A stretch of DNA of 64,000 nt from Ancistrus triradiatus (lineage: Eukaryota; Chordata; Actinopteri; Siluriformes; Loricariidae): assembly GCA_025084515.1 (NCBI GenBank), contig JAJAGP010000768.1, positions 124,001-188,000 on the forward strand, given 5' to 3'. Positions 33,337 through 43,828 of this stretch are shown here, piece by piece (the first letter of the stretch is position 1; every line of letters starts with the position of its first letter). The notes beneath the pieces were generated by a model. The model did no database searches. It was not told where the DNA came from and worked only from the letters and a program-made list of their open reading frames with translations. The translations under genes were made by a program, and so were the position numbers.

Positions 33337-33548
33337 TGTTAGGAGTCGACCAGGGGGAGAGGTGCTGGTCGAGGGAAGGTGGTAGGGGAAGAAAGGTAGG
33401 GAAAGAATATCAAACAACCAAACTAATGCCCCAGGCGACAGAGGGCGATTAGGTTTGGTTGCGTTTAGTGAAATGAAAAGAGATCGCTGAGCAGCGAGCC
33501 TGAGGAAGAACCGTGCATGCGCGGTGGCGGGATCTCCAAAGAGACGCA
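33337..33548 (-). repeat. 3' LTR of chromovirus E, internally deleted
   Basis: Plus-strand TGTTAGGAGTCGACCAGGGG matches the right LTR, but about 330 bp corresponding to 37681-38010 are missing; similarity resumes at GAAAGGTAGGGAAAGAATAT. Similarity to the right LTR ends near 33530, before the LTR start in element orientation, so the gag-proximal part of the LTR is also lost. The tRNA-like module falls in the deleted part. Confidence 0.85.
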
Positions 33549-35506
33549 GGAAGCGTCCCTAGGCCGGCGGCTCTATCCCACTGGAAGTCCCAGATGAGAG
33601 ACCGGTCCAGGATGTGCCGATCGGGAACCCAGGAGCGTTCCTCTGGGCCGTAACCCTCCCAGTCGACCAAGTACTGAGTGCTGCCCTGCACGTGGCGGGA
33701 CACAAGGAGCCGGCGTACCATGTACACAGGGCTTCCCTGAACAATGCGAGGGGCAGGCGGCTGACTGGGAGGAGTAAGGGTCCGACACAGGACGGGCCTG
33801 AGTTGGAACACATGGAAGGTGGGGTGGACTCTCATGGCCGGAGGAAGATCGAAACGGTAGGTAACCGGATTGATCCTCCGTACCACCTTGAAGGGTCCCA
33901 CAAACTTAGGCCCCAACTTGCCCTTGGCCACTCTGAGAGGAAGGTGTCGTGTAGACAACCACACCCGCTGACCCGGACGGAAGGAAGGGGCTGGCCGGCG
34001 CTTGCGATCCGCCGTGCGCCGCATGCCCTCCACCGTCTGACGGAAAAGTGCTCGCGCGTTGGCCCAGGCCCTTTTGCAGCGGCCAACAAAGTGCGCAGCT
34101 GAGGGAACCCCGGCCTCCCTCTCCTGTTCAGGGAAGAGAGGCGGAGGGAACCTGAACTGGCACTCGAAGGGTGACATGCCCAGAGCTGAGTGCCGTAGGG
34201 TGTTGTGGGCAAACTCTGCCCACAGCAATTGCTCGGACCAGGTGGAGGGGTTCCTGGCAGTGAGCCATCGGAGCATGGTGGCCAGGTCTTGGTTAACGCG
34301 CTCCATTTGACCGTTGGACTCGGGGTGAAACCCCGAGGACAGACTGGCTGTGGCTCCCAAGAGGCGGCAAAAGGCCGTCCAGAATCGACTTGCAAATTGT
34401 GGACCCCGGTCCGACACCACGTCGCTAGGCAGGCCGTGAACCCGGGCGACGTGGAGGAGGATGAGGTCAGCCATCTCCCGTGCCGTGGGCAGTTTGGGCA
34501 ATGCCACAAACTTGCAGGCCTTGGAGAATCGGTTGACAACCACAAGGATGACGGTGCAACCCCGAGAGGGGGGCAGGCCCGTAACAAAATCAAGGGAGAT
34601 GTGGGACCAGGGCCGAGAGGGGACAGGAAGCGGCTGAAGAAGGCCGCTTTGCCGCTGCCGGGGAGTCTTGCTCCGAGCACAAACCTCGCAAGCGGCAACG
34701 AAGCCCTTGACGTCTGCCTCCATGCCTGGCCACCAGAAGGTCCGCCTGAGGAACTCGTAAGTACAAGCGCCTCCAGAGTGTGCTGTGAAGGGGGCCTCGT
34801 GACCCCAGCGCATGACCTCCCTCCGAGCGGAAGTGGGAACGAACCTGCGGCCTGGAGGGCCTTTCCCCGGGTCGGGTTCCCAGCGGAGAGCCCTGGTGAT
34901 GGCCTGGTCGACCTCCCAAGTCAGGGCTCCGACGAACCGAGCCGAGGGAAGTATGGGATCAGGCGTGGAAGGGGCCTCGGGGGGATCCCACTGCCTGGAG
35001 AGGGCTTCGGGCTTGACGTTCCTAGAGTCCGGCCGGAAGGAGACCGTGAAGTCGAACCTGGCAAAAAACAGCGACCAACGGGCCTGGCGGACGTTGAGGT
35101 GCTTGGCCTGCTGAATGTATGCCAGGTTCTTGTGGTCCGTCCAGACCAGGAATGGGTGCTTGGCTCCCTCCAGCCAGTGGCACCACTCCTCTAACGCCAG
35201 CTTAATGGTCAGGAGTTCCCGGTCTCCGACCGGGTAGTTGTGCTCGGCGGGGGTCAGACGCCGGGAGAAGTAAGCGCAGGGACGGAGTTTGTGGGCCGGG
35301 GTGGATCGTTGGGAGAGAACGGTGCCAACTCCCACTTTGGAAGCGTCTACCTCGACGACAAATGCCTCCTCGGGATCAGGGAAGCAAAGCACAGGCAGAT
35401 TAGTCAGAAGCCTCAGAAGCCTCTTCCAGGAAGGCCCGTTCTGCCGCCTCCGACCAGCGGAAGGGCCCGGCCTCCTTGGGGGTGAGGGAGGTGAGCGGGA
35501 CGGCAA
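33449..35506 (-). pseudogene. Chromovirus E pol, RNase H-integrase-chromodomain
   Basis: An open frame of 685 codons. RNase H starts with VVEVDASKVGVGTVLSQRS and contains WTDHKNLAY. The integrase zinc-finger region includes HSGGACTYEFLRRTFWWPGM and CEVCARSK. The catalytic core has SLDFVTGLP, SDRGPQF and ESNGQMERVN. Near the C-terminus YLVDWEGYGPEERSWVPDRH is a chromodomain, which in chromoviruses guides integration to heterochromatin. The frame is long and intact but separated from RT by stops, and its tail reads into LTR sequence. Confidence 0.92.
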
Positions 35507-36129
35507 TGGTTCCGAAGTCCCTAACGAACCGATGGAAAAAATTGGCGAAGCCCAGTAACCGCTGGACCTGCCGTACCGAGGAGGGATGGGGCCAATCAGC
35601 CACCGCCTGGGTCTTGGCCGGGTCCATGCTCAGACTCCCATATGAGACCACAAACCCCAAAAAAGGAGATGGAGGAGACATGGAACACCGACTTCTCCAA
35701 TTTCACAAACAGGTGGTTGGCAAGGAGGAGCTGGAGGACACGACGGACATACCAGACGTGCTCTGCCTTGGTCTTGCTAAAGATTACGATGTCGTCGAGG
35801 TAGACGTAAACATACTGGTCAAGGGCCTGTCGTAAGACGTCATTAATGAGACTTTGGAAGATGGCAGGGGCATTCATGAGGCCGAAGGGCATCACTAGAT
35901 ACTCATAATGCCCCGTGGGTGTAAGGAAGGCCGTCTTCCACTCATCCCCCGGCCGGATGCGGACAAGATTGTAGGCGCTCCGGAGGTCCAGCTTGGTGAA
36001 AACCCTGGCACCCTGGAGTGCCTCAAACGCTGAGTTCATAAGGGGCAAGGGGTAACAGTCTTTGACCGTAATGGCATTGAGACCCCAGTAGTCAACGCAA
36101 GGACGAAGGGACCCGTCCTTCTTCCCCAC
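35400..36129 (-). pseudogene. Chromovirus E pol, reverse transcriptase
   Basis: 36129-35596 opens with KKDGSLRPCVDYWGLN and contains LVMPFGLMNAPAIFQ and YVYLDDIVIFSK, the RT active site. It shifts near 35660; 35681-35400 continues with GFVVSYGSLSMDPAKTQAV and LLGFANFFHRFVRDFG, the RT thumb/connection. The enzyme copies the element RNA to DNA. One to two frameshifts separate it from RNase H. Confidence 0.92.
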
Positions 36130-36602
36130 AGGGAAGCACCGGGTAGAAGGTTGATGTCGCAGTCATACTCGCGGTGCGGAGGGAGAAGCTGGGCCTCTCC
36201 TTTGCTGAATACCCTGTCCAAGTCCTTGTACTGGGTGGGGACTGAGAAGAGGTCAGGTCCTGGCCATTGCACAGGAGGAGTCAGCAGGGGAATGAGGCAG
36301 GCCTCTAGGCACCTAGGGGACCATGAAAAGACCGACCCAGACTGCCAGTCGATCGAGGGATTGTGGTGCCGTAACCAAGGGAATCCCAAGACCAATTGGT
36401 TATGGGGAGTTTGGGTTACCAGGAGAGGTAGTAGTTTGGTATGGTCCCCGATGAGCACTTTGAAGGGAGAGGTCTGGTGCGTGACGGGGCCACAGCCATC
36501 CAGGGTTCTAAACGACCGGGGCCACTGGAGAACCTCCAGCCGTAAGCGGAGCTGTCGGGCCAGACAAACGTCAAGGAAGTTGCCGGCAGCCCCAGAATCC
36601 AC
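36036..36602 (-). pseudogene. Chromovirus E protease and RT entry
   Basis: The frame starts MDSGAAGNFLD, with the aspartic protease active site DSGA, and continues through LVLGFPWLRHHNPSIDWQSG, the usual second conserved block of these proteases. It ends near REYDCDINLLPGA, at the beginning of RT, where a shift to the 36129-35596 frame occurs. The upstream continuity with Gag is broken. Confidence 0.85.
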
Positions 36603-37619
36603 CAGAGCCCGAACGACCTCGAGGGGACCTTCTCACTGGCCGATGCTGACCTGTAGGAAGAGACTGGACTGGGGAGGCGAGGGCGCTTCTAGGACCGGCC
36701 TCCCCGCCCGATCCCGGCCCTTGCATTTCCTGACCGGCATGGGGACCCTGCCCTGGAACCCGAAGGAGAGGAACCAGCCCTGGCCAGGTCCATGGGTTCC
36801 TCGACACGACTTGAGCCCGGGCGGGCCAAACGGGGTACCGAGACCCACGGACGGCCGCCTTTTCCCGCGCCTTCTGCCGTCGGCGGGTGTCCAGGGAAGT
36901 AGCGAGGGTGTAGAGATCGTTAAGGGTAGCCGGACGATCGCATGTGGCTAACTCATCTTTGAGACTCTCATTAAAGCCCTTTTGGAAGATGGCCATAAGG
37001 GCCGGGTCGTTCCAACCACTCTCTGCGGGCAAGGTTTGGAAATCAATGGCGTACTCTGCCGCCGAGTGTGAGCCCTGGCCGAGCTCAGTGAGACGAGCCG
37101 TGGCATCCCGCCCACCATGAGGGTGGAAAAAGATATCCTTGATAGCCTGAGTAAAGGCGGATTCAGAGCTGCAAATCTGAGAGCCCGACTGCCACTGGGC
37201 CGTGGCCCAGGCCAGGGCGCGGCCCGAAAGCAGGGAAATTATATAGCCACCCGAGAGCGTTGCGTAGGAAAGCGCGACGGCTGCAGCTCGAATGTCAGCG
37301 AGCATTGCAGCAAAAATCCTTTACAACGCTCCGCTTCCCCTGCGAACCTCTCAGGAGCGGCGATTGGAGTGTCCCCCGTCGCAACAACCCTAGGAGCCGG
37401 AGCAGGAGGAGGGGGCGTCGGCGGGCCCTGGGGCGGAGGTGTGCTCGACAACTTGGCCGTCAATTGAGTAACCGCCAAGGTGAGTTCCTGTACCTGTTGC
37501 CCCAGGGCAGTTAGTTGCTGCTCATGCTGACCGAGGGTGACACCGTGGTGCTGAAGCACAGTGCCCGCCGTTGGGAAGGGTGGAGGGAAAGGTGCACCTG
37601 CTGGGTCCATACTGGGCAC
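36571..37619 (-). pseudogene. Chromovirus E gag
   Basis: The likely start is ATG 37610 or 37619. 37619-37239 encodes a coiled-coil-like LGQHEQQLTALGQQVQELTL, a Pro-rich stretch and RFAGEAERCKGFLLQC. A shift near 37250 leads to 37305-36571 with LLSGRALAWATAQW and LTELGQGSHSAAEYAIDF. A zinc knuckle would be expected near 36740; only a damaged Cys/His pattern is seen there. Gag would build the particle. Confidence 0.85.
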
Positions 37620-37626
37620 ACTATAC

Positions 37627-38633
37627 TGTTAGGAGTCGACCAGGGGGAGAGGTACTGGTCGAGGGAAGGTGGTAGGGGAAGGAGGACCCAAATGCAGGAA
37701 AAAATATGAATATGAAATATGAAATGTAAGATAGGATCGCTTACCAAAAGGGAAAAAAGTATACGCGTGTTGGTGTAGCGACGGGGGAACAGATGCGAGC
37801 CTAATGAGGAAAGCCCAGACACTAGTATGAGTGACTGTGGCCGGGATTCGATCCTGGGCTTCAAGGCAGCGAGTGGCGAGTGAGTTGCCACTACACCAAC
37901 TGGCCGTGGGAGAAGCCGGGGGCGCAGCTGGATAGGAGAGTAAGGGCAAACAGAGGGGCCGTACACAACAGGCTCAAACAAAGGCAGCGAGTGTCCAAAA
38001 GGGCTTATAATGAAAGGTAGGGAAAGAATATCAAACAACCAAAGTAATGCCCCAGGCGACAGAGGGCGATTAGGTTTGGTTGCGTTTAGTGAAATGAAAA
38101 GAGATCGCTGAGCAGTGAGCCTGAGGAAGAACCGCGCATGCATGGTGGGGGGATCTCCAAAGACACGCAAGAATAGCCGTAGCGTTAGTAGCGGCGTCTG
38201 CCGCGCGGCACAAAGTGCGAGCGCCGGATAAACAAACCCAAGAGAGGGGAAAAAGAGGACTTCCCGAGGGGAAGGAGCAGAGCTGAGACGGCAGCCAGCT
38301 GGAAGGCGACGGCGAGCGAATTCCGAGGAGCGCAGCAGAACTAAAAGCAGAGAGGTCAGCGATAATCTGTCCCTTATCCTACCTAATTCCCTGGCAATAA
38401 TTACCTCGAGTCTCCCGAGCTCTACTCGGCTGATCCGCTTTTCGGACCAGTCGTACCGTTTAGCCCTTTCAAGAATCGCTACTGAAAAACTCTTCAAAAT
38501 GCAGAAGATATTGCATAGAAGGACCGATAGTGCGCCGACGGGCGGCGTTTAGGAAGCGCTCTTTATAGTTGTGCGGCCGCCATGTTGATGCGGCCGGCGA
38601 CGCCCTCCGGCTTGGGATGCCTGGACCGTAACA
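37627..38633 (-). repeat. 5' LTR of chromovirus E
   Basis: Minus strand TGTTACGGTCCAGGCATCCC to plus-strand TGTTAGGAGTCGACC, 1007 bp. It contains a TATA-like TATAAAGAGCGC (minus strand, 38569-38558), a CTCGAGGTAATT segment and the tRNA-like module at 37838-37905. It is similar over its full length to the solo LTR at 10793-11805. Confidence 0.93.
37838..37905 (-). other. tRNA-like module in chromovirus E LTR (best copy)
   Basis: On the minus strand, A box TGGTGTAGTGG (37898-37888) fits TRGYNNARNNG at all positions, and B box GGATCGAATCC (37854-37844) differs from GGTTCGANTCC at one position. Starts are 44 nt apart, the usual tRNA distance. The T-arm stem CCAGG/CCCGG pairs at 4 of 5 positions around a 7-nt loop. 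The acceptor stem does not pair. It looks like a tRNA-derived promoter rather than a tRNA gene. Confidence 0.68.
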
Positions 38634-39029
38634 AGTACAGTAAACAATTATCTTGACACATTATACTCCAGTCCACTATAGTTAGTTATCAGTTTATCAG
38701 ACTGTTTCATATACTCATTTCGTGATTTATATATATTTGTCTGTATATGTTAACTGTTATATATAACCTTACTGTTTAACCATGCATATACACCGATGTC
38801 TGTGCTGCTATTATTACACTAAGCCTTTTACAGTCTATAAATGTATATAGTGTACAATTTTTATTTTTAATTTTTGCATGTAATAGTACTATTTATTATT
38901 ATTTTTTATCGCATTTTGCACTGTGTATTTCTTTGCACAATATATCACTGTAGATATGCACCCCACTGTTCACACCGGTAACTGTACTAGTGCCACTGCG
39001 TTTGTTCATTACTTATTCTATTTATTTTC

Positions 39030-39063
<34 letters not shown>

Positions 39064-39770
39064 TAGATAGATATATTTTATTTTATTCCTGTTAATATTA
39101 TATAATTTCTGGCCATTGTTGGAATTGCTACTGGGTGCCTTGAATTTCCCTGTGGGATCAAGAAAGTGTCTGTCTGTCTGTCTTCACCAGAAATGACAAT
39201 GACCTCAACGCGATCTACTTGAGGTAATGCTAGCCTTCACAAACAGAAGAAAAGCCACTGTTCACCTGTTGAGAACAAATACAGTTACATTAATATGAAG
39301 CACACTTGTTTTTTATGAGTCACACACTTACCTTCCTATTTGAAAAACTGAGTCTAATCCAAGATGGCAGCATTCAAGACGGCCACCATGTTGTTGACAT
39401 GGCCTAACAGGTTTCTTCCTTCCCCCACAGCTTGTGTCTACACTTTGCTCACCATCTGCTATTTTACATGGGTGTTTCCTTATGTTTCCATATGTTTTGA
39501 GACACCCTGTACAGTGGTGCCTGGAAGTTTGTGAACCCTTTAGAATTTTCTACATTTCTGCATAAATATGACCTAAAACTATGAGAGGCCATTTAGGCCA
39601 TTAGTCAAACTTACTGTCTCGCACACACTATCATACTCTCGCACACTCACCACCAATCCTCACACACAAACTGTCATACTCTCACACTCACTATTAGACT
39701 CTTAGGCATTCTTGATAATGAATGTATGAGAAGTTGATAGTGAATGTAAAAGAGTTTGATAGTGAATGTA

Positions 39771-41310
39771 CAATGATGCTTGGAAGTTTGTGAACTCTTT
39801 AGAATTTTCTATATGTCTGCATAAATAAAGTCCTAAAAACACATAAAGAAAACCCAGTTAAACAAATGAGACAAACATATTATACTTGATTTCCTCATTT
39901 ATTGAGGAAAATGATCCAATATTACATATTAGTGAGTAGCAAAAGTATGTGAACCTCTAGGATTAGCAGGTAATTTGAATGTGAAATTAGAGTCTGGTGT
40001 TTTCAGTCAATCAGGTGTGAGTGGGCACCCTTTTTAATTTAAAGAACAGGGATTTATCAAAGTCTGCACAACACAGGTTTGTGGAAGTGTATCATGGCAC
40101 AAACAAAGGAGATTTCTGACGACCTCAGAAAAAGAGTTGCTGATGTTCATCAGGCTGGAAAAGGTTAGAAAACCATCTCTAAAGAGTTTGGACTCCACCA
40201 ATCCACAGTCAGACAGATTGTGTACAAATGGAGGAAATTCAAGACCATTGTTACCCTCCCCAGGAGTGGTCGACCAACAAAGATCACTCCAAAAGAAAGG
40301 TGTGTAATAGTTGGCGAGGTCACAAAGGACTGCAGGGTAACTTCAAAGCAACTGAAGGCCTCTCTCACATTGGCTAATGTTAATGTTCATGAGTTCACCA
40401 TCAAAAGAACACTGCACAACAGGGTTGCAAGGAGAAAGAGACTGCTATCCAAAATGAACATGGCTCCTCATCTGCAATTTGCTATAGTTCACGTGGACAA
40501 GCCACAAGGCTATTGGAAGAATGTTATGTGGACGAATGAGACTAAAATAGAATCTTTTGGTTTAAAAGAAAAGTGTTATGTTTGGAGAATGGAAAACACT
40601 GCATTCCAGCATAAGAACCTTATCCCATCTGTGAAACATGGTGGTGGTAGTATCATGGTTTGGTCCTGTTTTGCTGCAACTGGGCCAGGACAGCTTGCCA
40701 TCATTGATGGAACAATGAATTCTGAATTATATCAGAGAATTCTAAGGGAAATGTCAGGATATCTGTCCATGAACTCACTCTCAAGAGAAGGTGGGTCATG
40801 CAGCAAGACAACGACCCTAAGCATACAAATCGTTCTACCAAAGAATGGTTAAAGAAGAATAAAGTTAATGTTTTGGAATGACCAAGTTAAAGTCCGGACC
40901 TTAATCCAATCGAAATGTTGTGAAAGGACCTGAAGCGAGCAGTTAATGTGAGGAAACCCACCAACATCCCAGAGTTGAAGCTGTTCTGTATGGAGGAATG
41001 GGCTAAAATTCCTCCAAGCTGGTGTGCAGGATTAATCAACAATTACAGGTAATGTTTAGTTGCAGTTATTGCTGCACAGGGGGATTCACACCAGATACTG
41101 AAAGCAAAGGTTCACATACTTTTGCAACTCACCAATATGTAATATTGGATCATTTTCCTCAATAAATAAATCACCAAGTCTAATATTTTTTTTCTTATGT
41201 GTTTAACTGGGTTCTTTGTATCTACTTTTAGAATTTGTATGAAAATCTGATGATGTTTTAGATCATATTTATGCAGAAATATAGAAAGTCACAAACTTTC
41301 AAGCACCACT
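39771..41310 (+). mobile_element. Tc1 family 1 element nested in the long-TIR element
   Basis: The left end CAATGATGCTTGGAAG follows TA (39769-39770) and the right end is CAAGCACCACT followed by ATA. Size 1540 bp. The transposase is on the plus strand. It lies next to the left inverted repeat of the surrounding element, in a TA-containing subterminal repeat. Confidence 0.88.
40094..41060 (+). pseudogene. Tc1 transposase pseudogene (family 1, inner copy)
   Basis: ATG 40094 starts MAQTKEISDDLRKRVADVHQ, then an early TAG (about 40165) in the helix-turn-helix. From 40220 an open frame of 210 codons includes RSGRPTKITPKERC (linker). The first catalytic motif reads MWTNETK where the family has WTDETK, so the Asp is replaced by Asn. 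QQDNDPKHT (second Asp) and DLNPIEML (Glu) follow in another frame, with two more stops. Confidence 0.88.
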
Positions 41311-43150
41311 ATAAGTAGGAATGAAAATGACTTTTTTATATCATTCTACATACAGATTGTAACATTTATTGTAAATTTTTTTGTGTATTTTATCGCTGTA
41401 AGTTATGTTTATTAGGATATAAAACTAATTACTTTTCCATTTTCAATCTCTGGAGTGAAAGCACAAACACCTTTCTCCGCAACCCCTACCTCGTTTGGGT
41501 AGCGTAAAAGAGCATTTAGATGCGCACTAAAACCCTCAATATAGATGGCACTTTAACAAAGTGCAGATGGCGTGGCCGCAATAAACGACACATCTCCTCA
41601 TCAACAGTTGCATTGGCTGCTGGTTGTTGCCGCTGTCATCATAGTGTTTATGTCATTAGGTGAATTTAATATGTTTGTTAGGAGGCCAATAGCCTCATCT
41701 CTTTAATGCAGATGCACCCATAGCGGGCCCATATACGGGCCCACTAGGTCGCAGTTTTTTTGCATTCTTAATAACTTAAAACATTCTTAATACACAGTTC
41801 AAAACACCAAGTCAAAACATTTAATACTATTATGACTACCTGCATACTGATTTTCAACCGTCTACATGCAGCCATTCGCCAGAAAACACAGCTGTCCGCC
41901 ATGTTTGTTTACATAAACAACCACACCTCCCCAACTATTTTTCCTTTTAAAATATACTTAGAATGTAAAATAACTTTTGATTTTATTATAGAAAATTCAC
42001 TTACCGTCTAAACAACTCCATGATACTGTTACTCCTGATAAAATGTCAGAAAAGTCCTTTTTTTCACTTGCTCACGTCGTCCCATAAAAATCAATTCATT
42101 TCAAATGTAACTGGAGATGTGCGTTCTTTGGCTGTGTTCTCACTACACAACATGAGGTTCTCTCTAAAGTCTACGTTAGATATCCCCTACGGGAGGGCTC
42201 TCGTAAATCCTCAGTTCGTTTTTTGTTCACAATCCTCCAAATTTCAAAAACGGTTTTCTTTACCCACTCCAATCATACAGCAGCTGAGCTGTTACTATGC
42301 AGAATTGGGAAATGAAGGTTCAATGTAGGCGCTGAGTGAATGACCCCCCTTCCGTTGAAAAGCTGACAGTCTAAGCGTTTCAACGGTATGTCACGTGACA
42401 TGCTCATGCTCACAGAGCACATGGGGAAGGGGTTTAAAGGGCCATACAGCCTGGTTTAGCAATGTAGAGGCCTTCATTCAGCGTGATTTATTCAGATAAA
42501 TAGCAAAATAACACTGAATTGTGACTAATATTTGTTTGTTCTATTACAGAAGACATAAAAAAAAAACTTCCAACCACTTGGTTTATGATGAAAGGCTTCT
42601 TTTGTTTTGTATTTTTAGAGGTTATGGCCTATTTCGAGATGAATGGTGATCAATACTAAAAAAGCTGTGTAACTCTTGAATACTTTGTTGTATTTGTTCC
42701 AAATTTTGGATTTCGCTTTACAATTCCCTGGTGAAACATAAAATCTACAGCATGGATAATTTTCAATCACCAGCATGCACACACACATTATACACCCCAA
42801 AAATGAAAAGGCGTTTTTTGTTTTTTCTGTATTTAATCTTCCCAGATGGAATTTAAATGATGAAATTAGAAGCCTGGAGGTGAAGAAATATGTTGGCCTA
42901 AGTGTTTACTTCAATTTAAGCCCTAAATGATCATGCTATATGTAAAACCTAAAATAACCAGTGTTTTAATGTAATAGTTCAAATCGCTTGAAAATTAGCT
43001 TAAATTCGGAAGTGCAGCATATCTGCGTCTGAGCTTTTGGTTCCATTTAACGCAAGCTATAGGGATTTCCACTTGACAGGAAAATAACCATACATGGAAG
43101 GGAGCGGGGCATAATTGACAATAAGTGAATCAAAAACTGCTTATTAAAAT
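41311..43150. other. Non-coding core of the long-TIR element
   Basis: About 1.8 kb, AT-rich. GCGGGCCCATATACGGGCCC (41720-41739) and GGTATGTCACGTGACATGC (42384-42402) are palindrome-like. Possible splice or coding signals are not convincing. The longest open frame (42020-42328) resembles nothing I recognise. It may be remains of another DNA transposon. Confidence 0.4.
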
Positions 43151-43828
43151 GACAACTCTCTAGGCCAATCAGAAAACTTGACCATCAAACTCTCTCACAC
43201 TCACTGTCAAACTCTTTCACTCTCACTATCAAACTCTCTTACCTTTACTATCAAGAATGCCTAAGAGTTTGATAGTGAGGGTGAAAGGTTTGATGGTGAG
43301 TGTGAGAGAGAAGGACAGTGTGTGTGAGAGGTTTGATGGTGAGTGTGAGAGAGTACGATAGTTTGTGCGAGAGGAAAGTTTGAATAATGGCCTAAACGGC
43401 CTCTCATATTATAAAACATCATCAGATTGGCACACAAGTCCTAAAAGTACATACAGAGAACATAGTTAAACAAACAAGACAAAAATATTATACTTGGTCA
43501 TTTTTTTATTGAGGAAAATGATTCAATATTACATATTAGTGAGTGGCAAAAATATGTGAAATTTGCTTTCAGTATCTCATATGACCCCCCGCTGTGCAGC
43601 AATAACTGGAAGTAGGGTGACCAGATGTCCCACTTTGTGTCATGCATTTTCAATACTTTTCACATGTCCCGCAAATTGAGACGTTGTCCTGCACTGTTAT
43701 TGACAGTTAGACTCCAGTTTTGAAATGCGTGTTTTATAATCTGGCATTTCTCAACCACTGTGGGGAGAAAGCAGTGAGGGTTGTTATCAGTGGCGCCGCC
43801 ACTATATATATATGTATATATATACATA

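Larger units (their letters stand above)
33337..38633 (-). mobile_element. Ty3/gypsy chromovirus E
   Basis: The 5297-bp element is flanked by AGTAC on both sides (33332-33336, 38634-38638). On the minus strand the order is 5' LTR (38633-37627), gag, pol and 3' LTR. The pol order PR-RT-RNase H-IN-chromodomain places it with chromoviruses. The 3' LTR is shortened to about 210 bp. Its LTR is the same family as the solo LTR at 10793. Confidence 0.95.
33300..39184 (+). mobile_element. LINE 3' end, 5'-truncated (contains chromovirus E)
   Basis: Two parts, about 33300-33336 and 38639-39184, form one sequence. The left part codes AIRLFNSSKY, like the last residues of several fish LINE polyproteins. 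The right part is an AT-rich 3' UTR ending TTGAATTTCCCTGTGGGATC and a GTCT-type tail (about 39166-39182). It lies inside the mariner-like transposase gene. Clade (Rex/L1-like) is uncertain. Confidence 0.55.
32135..39509 (-). mobile_element. Mariner-like element, split by a LINE and a chromovirus
   Basis: The left end CAGGGTGTCTAAAACTTAAG and the right end (complement CAGGGTGTCTCAAAACATAT) form inverted repeats; TA flanks both sides (32133-32134, 39510-39511). Transposase pieces are on the minus strand at both ends of the insertion (39185-39225, and 33290 down to about 32510). Removing the LINE fragment and chromovirus leaves about 1.5 kb. Confidence 0.8.
39580..43411. mobile_element. Long-TIR (foldback/Mutator-like?) element
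   Basis: The left end TATGAGAGGCCATTTAGGCC and the complement of the right end (GGCCTAAACGGCCTCTCATA) are inverted repeats. Each runs on for roughly 190-250 bp through repeats of the type TTTGATAGTGAGTGTGAGAG. TAAAAC occurs on both sides (39574-39579, 43412-43417), with three further mismatched bases that could make a 9-bp duplication. It contains a Tc1 copy next to the left end and about 1.8 kb of non-coding sequence. No transposase is seen, so it is non-autonomous. Confidence 0.6.

Noticed and set aside
34205..35194. A 329-codon plus-strand frame and other plus-strand frames over 33.6-37.5 kb
   Set aside because: They are antisense to the clearly recognisable chromovirus E pol and gag and show no domain of their own.
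42020..42328. A 102-codon frame inside the long-TIR element
   Set aside because: No recognisable domain, AT-rich composition, and stop codons in the flanking frame; not supported as a gene.
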